Origin: Streptomyces rubellomurinus
GTDB taxonomy: Bacteria; Actinomycetota; Actinomycetes; Streptomycetales; Streptomycetaceae
NCBI RefSeq assembly: GCF_000961885.1
Contig: NZ_JZKH01000040.1
Span: forward strand, 1 to 64,000
Direction of reading: 5' to 3'
Length of the DNA: 64,000 bases
Shown: positions 32,202-41,896 of the stretch, piece by piece
Position numbering within the stretch: the stretch's first letter is position 1
How the letters are laid out: the number at the start of each line of letters is the position of its first letter
Made by a program: the position numbers and the translations under genes
The notes under the pieces: generated by a model
What the model saw: the letters and a program-made list of their open reading frames with translations, nothing else
The model's database searches: none
Told to the model about the DNA's origin: nothing

Positions 32202-33275
32202 TCAGCCCAGCCGGACCGTCAGGCCCGTCGCGGCGGCGCCGCGGGCGGCCTCCAGGACGGTCAGCGTCGCCACCGCGTCGTACGGGTCGACCGGCGGCGG
32301 GGTGCCGGGGGCGGCCAGGGCGGCGGCGACGCCCGCGTAGAAGGCCGGGTAGTCGCCCGGGTCGGTGGGCAGCGAGATCGCCGACCCGTCGGTGCCCAGG
32401 GTGCCGTACCGCTCGGGCCGGTCCACGCCCCACGGCCGGCCGCCGCCCGGGCGCAGGCCGGCCCGCAGGTCGGCCTCCTGCGGGTCCATGCCCGACTTGA
32501 CGTACCCGGCGGTGTCGCCGAGCACCCGCAGCCGGGGGCCGGTCAGCGGGGTGACGGCGCTGGTCCACAGGTGCGAGCGGGTGCCGGAGGCGTGGGTGAG
32601 GGCGAGGAAGGCGTCGTCGTCGACCACCGCGCCGTCGCGCCGCACGTCGATCTCCGCGTAGACCGTCTCGACCGGGCCGAACAGGGTCAGCGCCTGGTCG
32701 ACCAGGTGGCTGCCCAGGTCGTACAGCGTGCCGCCGGCCTCGGCCGGGTCGGCGAGCTCGCGCCAGCCCGGCTTCGGCTTGGGCCGGAACCGCTCGAAGC
32801 GGGACTCGAAGCGGTGCACCCGGCCCAGCGCGCCGCCGCGCACCAGCCGGCTCGCGGTGAGGAAGTCCCCGTCCCAGCGCCGGTTCTGGAACACCGACAG
32901 CAGGACGCCCCGGTCCCCGGCCAGCCGGCACAGCTCCAGCGCCTCGGCCGCCGTACCGGCCAGCGGCTTGTCCACCACGGTGGCCAGCCCGGCCCGCAGC
33001 GCGGCCCGGGCGAGCGGCGCGTGGGTGCGGTTGGGGGTGGCGACGACCACCAGGTCCAGCGCCTCCGGGTCGGCCAGCAGCAGCTCGGGGGTGTCCACCG
33101 CCCGCGCGCCGGGGTGCTCGCGCGCCAACCGCTCCCGGCGCTCGGGATTGGCGGTGACCACGGCCTCCAGCCGCAGCCCCGGCGTGCCGGCGATCAGCGG
33201 CGCGTGGAACGCGGACCCGGCCAGGCCGTACCCGACCAGCCCGACCCGCAGCGGACGGGAGATCTCAGCAGTCAT
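32202..33275 (-). CDS. Gfo/Idh/MocA-family oxidoreductase
   Basis: 357 residues with an N-terminal Rossmann site [14 protein letters not shown] at 11-24, [29 protein letters not shown] (the lysine of the family's KP motif) and a C-terminal GFO_IDH_MocA domain with [19 protein letters not shown](P)-dependent dehydrogenase of a sugar, inositol or related compound. ATG 33275 used. Neighbours give no pathway clue. Confidence 0.92.
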   Translation of the reverse strand: MTAEISRPLRVGLVGYGLAGSAFHAPLIAGTPGLRLEAVVTANPERRERLAREHPGARAVDTPELLLADPEALDLVVVATPNRTHAPLARAALRAGLATVVDKPLAGTAAEALELCRLAGDRGVLLSVFQNRRWDGDFLTASRLVRGGALGRVHRFESRFERFRPKPKPGWRELADPAEAGGTLYDLGSHLVDQALTLFGPVETVYAEIDVRRDGAVVDDDAFLALTHASGTRSHLWTSAVTPLTGPRLRVLGDTAGYVKSGMDPQEADLRAGLRPGGGRPWGVDRPERYGTLGTDGSAISLPTDPGDYPAFYAGVAAALAAPGTPPPVDPYDAVATLTVLEAARGAAATGLTVRLG

Positions 33276-33330
33276 GCGCCCACTCAACCACGCCCCGCCC
33301 GATTGCTCCCGGTATCTCCCCAGGTGCCGG

Positions 33331-33537
33331 ATGGACGGCGTCCTCATGCCCGAGGGCACGCCGATCCCCGGCGCGGAGGAGTTCCTGTGCAGGCTGCGGG
33401 AATCCGGCAATCCGCTCCTGGTCCTCACCGACAACGTGTACGGCTGGACAGTCCGGCGTGCTCGGCGAGCCGGTCGGAACGGGCCCGGGGTGCTCGGCAC
33501 CTGGAAGTCGCTCGGGATCACCGTGCTGCCCCGCTGA
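33331..33537 (+). pseudogene. Decayed partial copy of the downstream HAD-IIA gene
   Basis: The frame from ATG 33331 reads [20 protein letters not shown] then [15 protein letters not shown], nearly identical to [20 protein letters not shown] then [15 protein letters not shown] of the intact gene at 33689. After about 35 residues similarity is lost and a stop arrives at 33537. The upstream residues of the real N-terminus are missing. It looks like a truncated tandem duplicate rather than a working gene. Confidence 0.75.
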
Positions 33538-33688
33538 CCGATCCGGTGGGCACTGCGGGCCGCGCCGATGGACGACTACGCTGGTCGGCGTTGGGGCAGC
33601 CTGTGGCGCCCGGCCGGCCGACGGTGTCCGGTCCGGAGCGATGTGCGAGATCGTTCAGAACCGTTGCAAGACCGAGGGAGACACCTAC

Positions 33689-34468
33689 GTGGCAGAGCGC
33701 AAGCCCATCGAGTCGTGGCTGACCGACATGGACGGGGTCCTCATCCACGAGGGCACGCCCATTCCCGGCGCGAAGGAGTTCCTGCGCAGGCTGCGGGAGT
33801 CCGGCAAGCCGTTCCTGGTCCTCACCAACAACTCCATCTACACCCCGCGCGACCTCAGCGCCCGGCTGGCCGGCATGGGCCTGGAGGTCCCCGAGGAGTG
33901 CATCTGGACCTCCGCCCTGGCCACCGCGAAGTTCCTCGCGGGCCAGCGCCCGGGCGGCACCGCGTACGTGATCGGCGAGGCCGGCCTCACCACCGCGCTC
34001 TACCAGGCCGGTTACGTGCTGACCGACAACAACCCCGACTACGTCGTCCTCGGCGAGACCCGGACGTACTCCTTCGAGGCGCTCACCAAGGCGATCCGCC
34101 TGATCAACCAGGGCGCCCGGTTCATCTGCACCAACCCGGACGAGACCGGCCCGTCCACCGAGGGCGTGCTGCCGGCCACCGGCTCGGTCGCGGCGCTGAT
34201 CACCAAGGCCACCGGCGTGGAGCCGTACTTCGTCGGCAAGCCGAACCCGCTCATGATGCGGGAGGCCCTGAACACCGCCGGCGCCCACTCGGAGAGCGCC
34301 GTGATGATCGGCGACCGGATGGACACCGACATCGTGGCCGGCATGGAGGCCGGGATGGAGACCATCCTGGTGCTCACCGGCCTCACGGCGGCCGAGGACG
34401 TCGAGCGCTTCCCGTACCGGCCGACCCGGGTCGTCAAGTCGATCGCGGACCTGGTCGAGCTCGTCTAG
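33689..34468 (+). CDS. HAD-IIA family hydrolase (NagD-like phosphatase)
   Basis: 259 residues, motif [13 protein letters not shown] (Asp13, Asp15), [14 protein letters not shown] (motif II), Lys in VGKPNPLMM and [16 protein letters not shown] (motif IV), with a C2 cap between. NagD-like nucleotide/sugar phosphatase. GTG 33689 follows GAGGGAG. A partial copy lies 150 bases upstream. A strong hairpin follows. Confidence 0.93.
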   Translation: MAERKPIESWLTDMDGVLIHEGTPIPGAKEFLRRLRESGKPFLVLTNNSIYTPRDLSARLAGMGLEVPEECIWTSALATAKFLAGQRPGGTAYVIGEAGLTTALYQAGYVLTDNNPDYVVLGETRTYSFEALTKAIRLINQGARFICTNPDETGPSTEGVLPATGSVAALITKATGVEPYFVGKPNPLMMREALNTAGAHSESAVMIGDRMDTDIVAGMEAGMETILVLTGLTAAEDVERFPYRPTRVVKSIADLVELV

Positions 34469-34483
34469 CCTCTGCCGTGCCAT

Positions 34484-34525
34484 CGCGGGCCCCGCTCCGG
34501 CCGAGTGCCGGGGCGGGGTCCCGCG
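34484..34525 (+). terminator. Hairpin terminator after the HAD-IIA gene
   Basis: CGCGGG, CCCCGC and CCGGC pair with GCCGG, GCGGGG and CCCGCG across a CGAGT loop, with one bulge and one wobble. Confidence 0.78.
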
Positions 34526-34552
34526 CGTCACGGGTGGGGGAGGAACGGGCGG

Positions 34553-35735
34553 ATGAGCACGGCAGTGGAGGCGGCGGAGAAACGGGTCACCTGGGCCGAG
34601 TTGTACTTCGACCTGGTCTTCGTCTTCGCCATCACCCAGGTCTCGGCCCTGCTGCACCACCAGCACGACCTGGTCGGCCTGGCCGAGGCGCTGGTGGTGT
34701 TCGTCCCGGTGTACTGGTGCTGGGTGGGCACCACCGTGCAGGCCAACATCCGGGACGTGGACAACCCGCGCGACCGCCTGGGCATCCTGCTGGTCGGCCT
34801 GGGCGGGCTGTTCATGGCGCTCGCCGTCCCCGGCGCGTACGGCCGGCGCGGCCTGCTGCTCGGCGTCGCGTACTGGCTGGCCCGGCTGGTGCTGCTGCTC
34901 CTGGTGGCCCGCCTCCCGGGTGTCTGGCGCGGCCCGTACGGGGTGGCCGTGCTGGTCAGCGGGCCGCTGCTGGTGGCGGGCGGGCGGGCTGCTGCCGGAC
35001 GGCCCGCGGCTGGCGCTGTGGTCGCTGGCCGCGCTGTGCGACCTGGCCGCGCCGCTGGTGTTCCGGCGGCGCCTCGCCGTGGTGGCCTACCACCCCGCGC
35101 ACATGCCCGAGCGGTTCGCGCTGTTCCTGCTGGTGGCGCTCGGCGAGTCGGTCGTCGGGATCGGCGGCCCGGCCGCCGCCGCCCGGCTGGACGCGGCCGA
35201 ACTCGCCGCCGTGGCGGCCGCGTTCACCATCTCGGCGGGCCTGTGGTGGCAGTACTTCGTCTACGCGGCGGACGCGATGCGGCACGCCGTGGAGACCGCC
35301 GACTCGCGCCGGGACGTCATCCGGCGGATCTTCCAGTACGGCCACCTGGCCCTGGCCGCCGGGGTGATCGGGGTGGCGGTCGGCTTCGAGGAGACCGTCG
35401 CCGACCCGGGGGAGGCGCTGGGCGCCGGCTCGGTGGCGCTGCTGTACGGCGGCTGCGGGCTGTACCTGCTGACCTTCGGCTACACCCGCTGGATGATGTT
35501 CCGCCGGGTGGCCGTCACCCGGCTCGTCGCCGCCGCGCTGGTGCTGGCGCTGCTGCCCGCGATGGTGCGACTGCCCGCGCTGGTGGTGCTGGTGGTGCTG
35601 GCCGTGCTGCTGGTGGCGCTCAACGCGGTGGAGCACGTCCGGGTGGCGCGGGCGGCGGCCGGTGCTGCCCGGGAGATCGCGGCGGAGGAGTCCGTGGCCG
35701 TTCCGGCGGACCGGTCTGTCGGTGGGCCTGTGTAG
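34553..35735 (+). pseudogene. LtrA-family membrane protein gene interrupted by a 4-bp repeat frameshift
   Basis: ATG 34553 (after GGGGGAGG) starts TWAELYFDLVFVFAITQVSA, a clear LtrA (low temperature requirement A) beginning. The frame is lost in CGGG x3 at 34977-34988; removing one CGGG joins LVAGG to LLPDGPRLALWSLAALCDL and continues to the TAG/TGA region at 35735, with AYHPAHMPERFALFLLVALG, GESVVGI and further membrane segments. The repaired protein would be 392 residues, close to the intact paralogue at 56390 (401). It is a real pseudogene, a slippage-switchable gene or a sequencing error. Confidence 0.85.
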
Positions 35736-35792
35736 CGTTCGGGGTGAAAGAGGGCGTGCGGCACAGCAGCCGCGGTGTGGGAGGTAGATGTC

Positions 35793-36521
35793 GTGACGGA
35801 GACGGTCGAGGCGGGCGCGGTCGAGGCCGGCGCGGGCGGCGGGCTGGAGCTGCCCGAGTCCTGGCGCGCGGTGCTGGGCGCCGAGGCGGAGAAGCCGTAC
35901 TTCGCGCAGCTGGCGGACTTCGTGGCGGCCGAGCGCGCGGAGCACCAGGTGTTCCCGCCGAGCGGCCAGGAGTTCGCCGCGCTGGAGGCCACGCCGTACG
36001 AGAAGGTCCGGGTGCTCGTCCTCGGCCAGGACCCGTACCACGACGACGGCCAGGCGCACGGCATGAGCTTCTCGGTGCTGCCCGGCACCCGGACGCCGCC
36101 CTCGCTGCGCAACATCTTCAAGGAGCTGGACGCCGACCTGGGCATCCCCGCCCCCGACAACGGCTACCTGATGCACTGGGCCGAGCAGGGCGTGCTGCTG
36201 CTCAACGCGGTGCTCACGGTCCGCGCGCACGAGGCCAACTCGCACAAGGCGAAGGGCTGGGAGAAGTTCACCGACGCGGTGATCAAGGCGGTGAGCGCGC
36301 GCGAGGAGCCGGTGGTCTTCGTGCTGTGGGGCAACTACGCGAAGAAGAAGCTGCCGCTGATCGACACCGAGAAGCACGCGGTCGTGCAGGGCGCGCACCC
36401 GTCGCCGCTGTCCGCCAGGCTGTTCTTCGGCAGCCGCCCGTTCTCGCAGATCAACTCGGCGCTGGACGGCTTCGGCGGCGAGCCGATCGACTGGCAGGTG
36501 CCGAACCTGAAGCAGGTCTGA
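35793..36521 (+). CDS. ung: Uracil-DNA glycosylase
   Basis: Family 1 UDG, removing uracil from DNA in base-excision repair. The water-activating motif GQDPYH is at 78-83 and the DNA-intercalation motif HPSPLSA near 205, with LLNAVLTVRAHEANSH between. GTG 35793 is used, 8 bases after GGGAGG, giving 242 residues; the frame opens slightly upstream. Stands alone, followed by a hairpin. Confidence 0.95.
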   Translation: MTETVEAGAVEAGAGGGLELPESWRAVLGAEAEKPYFAQLADFVAAERAEHQVFPPSGQEFAALEATPYEKVRVLVLGQDPYHDDGQAHGMSFSVLPGTRTPPSLRNIFKELDADLGIPAPDNGYLMHWAEQGVLLLNAVLTVRAHEANSHKAKGWEKFTDAVIKAVSAREEPVVFVLWGNYAKKKLPLIDTEKHAVVQGAHPSPLSARLFFGSRPFSQINSALDGFGGEPIDWQVPNLKQV

Positions 36522-36537
36522 GCCACCCCGGGGGGGC

Positions 36538-36573
36538 GTGGCCGCGGGTGGACTTCCGTCCGCCCGCGGCCAC
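36538..36573 (+). terminator. Hairpin terminator after ung
   Basis: A 16-bp stem (GTGGCCGCGGGTGGAC with one G-T pair) and TTCC loop. Confidence 0.8.
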
Positions 36574-36665
36574 TTGGCGTTCACCGATGCGGGCCGTGCG
36601 GCCGCCCCGGGTGTGCTTAGCTGGTGCCGGCAGGGCCCAGGCCTGGAGCGGGGGAAGGGCGGTAC

Positions 36666-37706
36666 GTGCACGTGCTGGGACGGGCGGGAGCGCTTCGGTG
36701 GGCCGCGCTGGCCACCGCACTGGCACTGGCGGGGTCCGGCTGCAGCGGCTCGGACGGCGCGGCGCCGAGCGCCCCGGCCGCGGCGCCGCCCGTCGCGACC
36801 TCCCCCGCGAACGTCGGACTGCCCCAACTCCCCGGCCAGGCCTTCTACGTGTCCGACCGCACCAACGCCGCCCGGCAGCTCGCCGCGCTGCGCGGCCAGG
36901 GCCGCACGGCGGACGCCGACAGCCTGCTGAGGATCGCCGCCCAGCCCTCCGCGCAGTGGCTCGGCGAGCAGGACGCCCGGGAGATCGCCGAACAGGTCAG
37001 CCGCCGGGCCACCGAGGCGGACCGCACGGCGGTCTTCGTCGCCTACAACATCCCGCACCGCGACTGCGGGCTCTACTCGGCCGGCGGCGCCGCCGACGCC
37101 GCCGCCTACCGCGCCTGGATCACCGGCGTCGCCGAGGCCCTCGCCGACCGCCGCGCCTGGGTGGTGCTGGAGCCGGACGCCGTCCCGCACACCCTGGACG
37201 GCTGCGGCGTCAAGGGCGACCAGGCCGCCGAGCGGTACGGCCTGCTGGCCTTCGCCGTCCAGGAGTTGAAGAAGCGCCCGAACGTCCGGGTCTACCTGGA
37301 CGCGGGCAACCCCGGCTGGGCGCAGGACCCGGCCGAGCTCGCCGGCGCCCTGCGCAAGTCCGGCATCGCCGCGGCGGACGGCTTCGCCGTCAACGTCGCC
37401 AACTTCTACGAGACCGGCCGGAACGCGGCCTACGGCGGCGGGCTCTCCGCCGCCCTGGGCGGGAAGCACTTCGTCATCGACACCAGCCGCAACGGCAACG
37501 GCCCGCTGGGCGGCGACTCCTGGTGCAACCCGCCCGGGCGGGCGCTCGGCGAGCGGCCGACCGCCGACACCGGGCGGCCCGGGGTCGACGCCTACCTGTG
37601 GGTCAAGAACCCGGGCGAGTCGGACGGCGAGTGCGGCCGGGGCGAGCCCCGGGCGGGGGAGTTCTGGCTCCCGTACGCCCTGGGGCTGGCCCGGGCCGCC
37701 CGCTGA
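36666..37706 (+). CDS. Secreted GH6 endoglucanase of the cslA locus
   Basis: Family 6 glycoside hydrolase cleaving beta-1,4-glucan. Seen are YNIPHRDCGLYSAGG, VVLEPDAVPHTL (catalytic acid), VYLDAGNPGW, NVANFYET, IDTSRNG, WCNPPGRALG and WVKNPGESDG. The N-terminus is a hydrophobic export signal ending in a possible lipobox Cys26 (LAGSGC). GTG 36666 follows GGGGGAAGGG. It converges on glxA with a 6-base gap. In S. coelicolor an endoglucanase gene also adjoins cslA-glxA; it probably trims the tip glucan during growth. Confidence 0.93.
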   Translation: MHVLGRAGALRWAALATALALAGSGCSGSDGAAPSAPAAAPPVATSPANVGLPQLPGQAFYVSDRTNAARQLAALRGQGRTADADSLLRIAAQPSAQWLGEQDAREIAEQVSRRATEADRTAVFVAYNIPHRDCGLYSAGGAADAAAYRAWITGVAEALADRRAWVVLEPDAVPHTLDGCGVKGDQAAERYGLLAFAVQELKKRPNVRVYLDAGNPGWAQDPAELAGALRKSGIAAADGFAVNVANFYETGRNAAYGGGLSAALGGKHFVIDTSRNGNGPLGGDSWCNPPGRALGERPTADTGRPGVDAYLWVKNPGESDGECGRGEPRAGEFWLPYALGLARAAR

Positions 37707-37712
37707 GAGGGC

Positions 37713-39653
37713 CTACGCCTTCACCTCGACCCAGCGCGCCACCGAGGGCGTGCCCTGCCCGTCCGTCAGGAACAGCATGTACCAGCCCGGCGGCAGCAGG
37801 TTGGGGTTGGCCGGCAGGGCGAGCGAGACCCCGTCCGCAGTCCGCCCGGTGATGTCCAGGGCCACCGAGCGCTGCTCGACGTCCGTCGCGTGGGTGACCG
37901 AACTCGGCCGGATCAGCTTGGCGGTGGCCACCGCCTCCGGCCGCGCGGTGCCGACCCGGACGGTGCCGCCGAGCTTCGCCGCCCCGGGAGCGTCCGTCAC
38001 CTGCGGGCGGTCGCCGTGGTACAGGTACGGCGGCGTGTAGATCTCGATCCGCTGCTCGAAGCCGCCCGGCTGGGTCTCGGCCTTGTCCGCGAACAGCGGG
38101 TTGGAGCCGAGCACGGCGACCCGCCCGTCCGGCAGCAGCACCGCCTCGGAGTGGTAGTCGCGGCCCACGGTCGGCTCGGCGGCCTTCTTGAAGGTGTTGG
38201 AATCCGGGTGGTACACCTGCGCCTTGAGCAGGTCGCTGTCGCCGCGGCCGCGGTAGCCGCTGGAGCCGCCGGTGGTGAACACGGTGTCGTCCGGGAGGAT
38301 CACGCTGTTCAGGTAGCGGGTGCCGCCGGCCGGCAGGTCCGGGCCCGGGGTGAACACGGGCTGGGCGGCCGAGAGGTCGGCGATGTCGGTGCGGGCGGTG
38401 GACAGCGGGGACTCCCCGACGCCCCCGCCGCCGAGCAGCATCACCTTCTGGGACTGCGCGGGCGGCAGCAGCACCGAGGAGGAGGTCTCGGTCAGGTTCT
38501 GGTCGCGCAGGCCGGGGACGGGCTGGAAGCTGTTGTCCGCGAGGTTCCACACGCCGGGCTGGCGGCCCTTGTCGGCGGGGCCGTAGCCCGCGTTGGAGCC
38601 GGAGTAGAAGAGCTTCCCGTTCGCCGTCAGGAAGATCGACGGGTAGGTCGGGAAGTAGCGGTCGGGGCCCTTGGCCCAGGTCCTGGTCTTCGGGTCGTAG
38701 ATCTCGTTGTCGTTGCCGTTGAGGATCTCGCCGGTGTCGTCCAGGCCGGAGACGGTGACCACCCGGCCGTCGCCCAGCCCGGTGAGGGTCGGGTACCAGC
38801 GGGCGTGGGCCATGTCGGTGACCTGCTCGTACAGCTCGGTGTCGGGGTTGAACTCGAAGGCCGAGCGGATGCCCTGGTACTCCTGCTTGTCCAGGGTGAT
38901 CTTGGCGCTCTGCCCGTACAGGTTGTGCGCGTCGGCCCCGGCCAGGCCCTTGATCCGGTACTGGGCGGGCGCGCCGGAGACCCAGTCCTGGCCCGCGCCG
39001 AGGGCCTCGACGAAGACGCGCGTCTCGCCGGCGGTGACCCTGGTCTGTGCGCCGGCGCCGGACTTCGTCGCGGCCGGGACGGTCACGTCCGCGGTGGAGG
39101 CGTACTCGCGCCCGTTCGGGGCGACGAAGACGGTGCCCTTGGGGAAGCTCCGGGCGCGGTCCGGGCTCTCGTTGCGGACGCGCATCACGCCGCCCGCCTT
39201 CTTCACCGCGCCGTCCAGCTTCTCGTACCGGGCGGTGCCGCCGGCGACCAGCACCCGGCCGTCCGGCAGGGAGGTGTGGCCGCCGCAGAACATGTCGGCG
39301 GGGGTGGGTATCAGCTTGTAGGTGTTCGCGGCCGGGTCCCAGAGCAGGCTCTTGAAGGTGCCCGCGTTGAACTGCTTCTCGTCGTTGCCGGAGCCGGCCA
39401 CGATGAGCACCTTGCCGGTGCGCAGCACGGTGGCGTGCACGGCGTTGACGCGGAACTCGGCGGGCAGGCCGAGCGTCTGCCAGTGGCCGTACTCCGCCTT
39501 GTAGCCGGGCTGGTTGATCACGTAGTTGTGGTACTGGTCGTTGGCGAAGCCGAGGACGGCCGGGGCGTTCATCCCGGCGACGGTCAGCGCGACGGTGCTG
39601 CCGAGGGCGAAGCGCTTGGTCCGGCCGGTCTTGTGGATCTTCTGGATCTTCAC
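37713..39653 (-). CDS. glxA: GlxA-like mono-copper radical oxidase
   Basis: 646-residue galactose-oxidase-like enzyme with a seven-bladed kelch propeller and a C-terminal DUF1929 domain. Copper/radical-site candidates are Cys123 (MFCGGHTSLPDG, expected thioether partner), Trp286-Tyr287 (HARWYPT), Tyr500-His501 (GRDYHSEAVLLPDG) and His588 (VTHAT). An N-terminal basic/hydrophobic segment anchors or exports it. GTG 39653. Next to cslA as in S. lividans, where both are needed for a tip glycan and morphogenesis. A small hairpin covers its ribosome site. Confidence 0.94.
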   Translation of the reverse strand: MKIQKIHKTGRTKRFALGSTVALTVAGMNAPAVLGFANDQYHNYVINQPGYKAEYGHWQTLGLPAEFRVNAVHATVLRTGKVLIVAGSGNDEKQFNAGTFKSLLWDPAANTYKLIPTPADMFCGGHTSLPDGRVLVAGGTARYEKLDGAVKKAGGVMRVRNESPDRARSFPKGTVFVAPNGREYASTADVTVPAATKSGAGAQTRVTAGETRVFVEALGAGQDWVSGAPAQYRIKGLAGADAHNLYGQSAKITLDKQEYQGIRSAFEFNPDTELYEQVTDMAHARWYPTLTGLGDGRVVTVSGLDDTGEILNGNDNEIYDPKTRTWAKGPDRYFPTYPSIFLTANGKLFYSGSNAGYGPADKGRQPGVWNLADNSFQPVPGLRDQNLTETSSSVLLPPAQSQKVMLLGGGGVGESPLSTARTDIADLSAAQPVFTPGPDLPAGGTRYLNSVILPDDTVFTTGGSSGYRGRGDSDLLKAQVYHPDSNTFKKAAEPTVGRDYHSEAVLLPDGRVAVLGSNPLFADKAETQPGGFEQRIEIYTPPYLYHGDRPQVTDAPGAAKLGGTVRVGTARPEAVATAKLIRPSSVTHATDVEQRSVALDITGRTADGVSLALPANPNLLPPGWYMLFLTDGQGTPSVARWVEVKA

Positions 39654-39657
39654 GGTG

Positions 39658-39672
39658 CTGAGGTCCCCTCAG
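39658..39672 (-). promoter_or_regulatory. Hairpin over the glxA ribosome-binding site
   Basis: On the mRNA strand CTGAGG pairs with CCTCAG and holds GAGGGG, the only good ribosome site for glxA, in its stem and loop. This could tie glxA translation to ribosomes leaving cslA 55 bases upstream. Inference only. Confidence 0.4.
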
Positions 39673-39708
39673 GAGGCTGGCAGGGTGCCGGGCGTGGGGC
39701 GGGCCGGC

Positions 39709-41778
39709 TCAGTGGGGTCCGCGGCCGGCCCGGTCGGGCGCGGGCAGGCGCAGCGGGACGGTCGGGCTGTCGAGCGGACCGCCCTGGGCGGGCACGGTCG
39801 GGGTCGGCGCGGTCGAACCCGGCGCGGTGGGCGCTGCCTTCGGGGCGCGGGCGCCCGCAGGGCGGGCGTGGCGCGGGCCGCGCTTCTCCAGGACGACCCC
39901 CGGGGCCGTCGTGGCGCCGGTGACGGTGAGGGTGGCGGTGGGCTTGCTCCGGCGCCGCCGGACGCCGTCGGCGGCCAGCACCAGGATCGGCAGCAGGGTC
40001 AGGCCGAGCGCGATCGCGGCCCAGGTGCGCATCGCGACGTGGTCGTAGCCGGTGCGGAAGGACGCGACGAGGGCGCCGCCGAACACCAGCGTCCAGAACA
40101 GGTGGTAGCGGAAGGTGCCGAGCCGGTCGGCGCTGGCCGAGCGGCCCTTCGGGGTGACCACGAAGCGGTTGCGCCGGCGCACCAGCGCCTGCAGCAGCGA
40201 GGCGGCGTAGACCGGGCCGCAGAGCGCCGACATCACCATGCCCGCGACCCCGGAGGAGCCGGCCGGCTCGTGCGGGCTCACGTTGTGCTTGCGGTTCCAG
40301 GTGTAGAGCAGCAGTTGGAGCGCGGCGGCGTCGCTGTAGAGCATCATCCAGATCTCCGAGGAGACGTGCACGCCGGAGGATCCGAAGCCCAGGTAGAGAA
40401 CGCTGGAGACGCCGCCGAGCAGCCAGGTGAGCGCCGCCATCGGGTAGAAGGCCAGCATCAGCGTGTAGTTGAGCAGCCGGCCGGGCGACAGCCGCCACAC
40501 GAGCCGCCAGTACCGGGTGAACAGGGTCTCGTAGGTGCCGCGGCTCCAGCGCAGTTGCTGGGAGAAGAAGTCGGTCCAGGAGGACGGGCCCTCGCCGACC
40601 GCGAGCACGTCCGGGGTGTACACGGACTTCCAGCGTTCCCCGGTCTCCGGGTTCCGGCGCGCGTGGAACTCCAGGCCGGTCGCCATGTCCTCGGTGACGG
40701 AGTCGGACAACCCGCCGATCGACCGGAGCGCGCGGATTCTGACGGCGTTGTTGGTGCCGACGAACATCGGCGCCCCGTAACGGTTTCCGGCGCGCTGGAC
40801 GAGTGCGTGGAAGAGGTACTGCTGGCTCTCGGAGAATGCGGTCACGGCCGAGCCCGAGCTGCGGTAGTTCCCGTACACCTGCGGGCCGACCACGAATGCC
40901 ACGTCCGGATCGCGGAAGTAGCCGAGCATGCGTTCGCAGAAGTCCGGGAGCGGCACGTGGTCGGTGTCCACGGAGACCCAGAAGTCGTAGTCGTCGCCGT
41001 GCGCCTGGAGCCAGGCGTTGTAGTTGCCGTGCTTGGTCCCGGCGCGGAAGCGGCCCTTCGGCCGGTTCCAGTGCGGGTGGCCGAGGCGGCTGAAGTGGCG
41101 TACGCCCAGCTCGGCGCACAGGGCCTGCATGGCAGGATCGTTTCCCTCGTCCAGCAGCCAGACGTCGTACGGGCCGTCGTGCCGCACGCCGCGCGCCGCC
41201 AGCAGCGTGGCCCGCACCATCTCCGGCGGCTCCTTGCCGGGGACGCGGGTGGTGAGGAAGGCGACCCGGGTGCCGGCCTCGGGCGTCACGGGCACCGGAT
41301 CGCGGGCGGCCAGGGTGGCGTGGGTGTTGGAGACGACGTTGACCAGCCGGAACACCTCGACGACGGCGATGATCCCGATCATCACCTTGTCGCCCAGCAG
41401 GACCAGGACGTTCGTCTCGTCGGCGCGCTCGGGCCAGTGCTCCGGCAGCAGCAGCCACACCAGCAGCACCGCCTCCAGCAGCGGGGCCGCCACCAGCAGC
41501 AGGGCGGCGCGGACGCGGTGCGGCTCGCGGCGCAGCAGGCTGCGGTACCGGACCCGGTAGGGGGCGGTCGGGGCGGCCTTCGCGGCGCCCGGGTCGGGGC
41601 GGTAGACGCCGCCGAGGTCGTCCGGTTCGGTCGCGGGGCCGGCGAGGCGGCTGAAGTGGACGTAGTCGTACGGGGCTTCGGGCGTGGGAACGGTGGCCAG
41701 GGCGTGGTCGATCCGTTCTCCGGCACTGCTCTCCCGGGCCGTTCCGACGTCCCCTCGTCGTGAGAACGGCATGGTCAT
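39709..41778 (-). CDS. cslA: CslA cellulose-synthase-like glycosyltransferase
   Basis: 689-residue membrane GT2 enzyme making a beta-glucan at hyphal tips. Two N-terminal membrane helices (AALLLVAAPLLEAVLLVWLL; VMIGIIAVVEVFRLV) precede the catalytic domain with WLLDEGND, VSVDTDHVPLP (DxD), TEDMATGLEFHARR (TED) and QQLRWSRGTYE (QxxRW), then further helices and a Pro/Ala-rich tail. ATG 41778 follows GGGGGAG. glxA follows 55 bases downstream in the same operon. A structured leader precedes it. Confidence 0.95.
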   Translation of the reverse strand: MTMPFSRRGDVGTARESSAGERIDHALATVPTPEAPYDYVHFSRLAGPATEPDDLGGVYRPDPGAAKAAPTAPYRVRYRSLLRREPHRVRAALLLVAAPLLEAVLLVWLLLPEHWPERADETNVLVLLGDKVMIGIIAVVEVFRLVNVVSNTHATLAARDPVPVTPEAGTRVAFLTTRVPGKEPPEMVRATLLAARGVRHDGPYDVWLLDEGNDPAMQALCAELGVRHFSRLGHPHWNRPKGRFRAGTKHGNYNAWLQAHGDDYDFWVSVDTDHVPLPDFCERMLGYFRDPDVAFVVGPQVYGNYRSSGSAVTAFSESQQYLFHALVQRAGNRYGAPMFVGTNNAVRIRALRSIGGLSDSVTEDMATGLEFHARRNPETGERWKSVYTPDVLAVGEGPSSWTDFFSQQLRWSRGTYETLFTRYWRLVWRLSPGRLLNYTLMLAFYPMAALTWLLGGVSSVLYLGFGSSGVHVSSEIWMMLYSDAAALQLLLYTWNRKHNVSPHEPAGSSGVAGMVMSALCGPVYAASLLQALVRRRNRFVVTPKGRSASADRLGTFRYHLFWTLVFGGALVASFRTGYDHVAMRTWAAIALGLTLLPILVLAADGVRRRRSKPTATLTVTGATTAPGVVLEKRGPRHARPAGARAPKAAPTAPGSTAPTPTVPAQGGPLDSPTVPLRLPAPDRAGRGPH

Positions 41779-41801
41779 GTGGCTCTCCCCCCGGAGTGTT
41801 G

Positions 41802-41896
41802 CGACGTGTTTCGTCGTGAAGTTCCGGAACAGACCACCGCCCGGCGAACTGCACTCATCAGTGCGGTTTCCGGGCGTTCCAGCACGTGAATCGTGC
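41802..41896 (-). promoter_or_regulatory. Possible structured mRNA leader of cslA
   Basis: Four helices lie within 95 bases upstream of cslA. From the mRNA 5' side: GCACG/CGTGC (41882-41896); GGAAC/GTTCC (41826-30 with 41876-80) enclosing GCCCGG/CCGGGC (41839-44 with 41870-75) and inside it GCACT/AGTGC with a 4-base loop (41851-64); and CGACG/CGTCG (41802-41816). The nesting resembles a folded leader RNA rather than a terminator. No known riboswitch class is recognised. Confidence 0.45.

Noticed and set aside
34505..37852. Plus-strand open frame of over 1,100 codons
   Set aside because: It is the first part of the LtrA gene running out of frame through ung and the GH6 gene; those genes have clear motifs in other frames.
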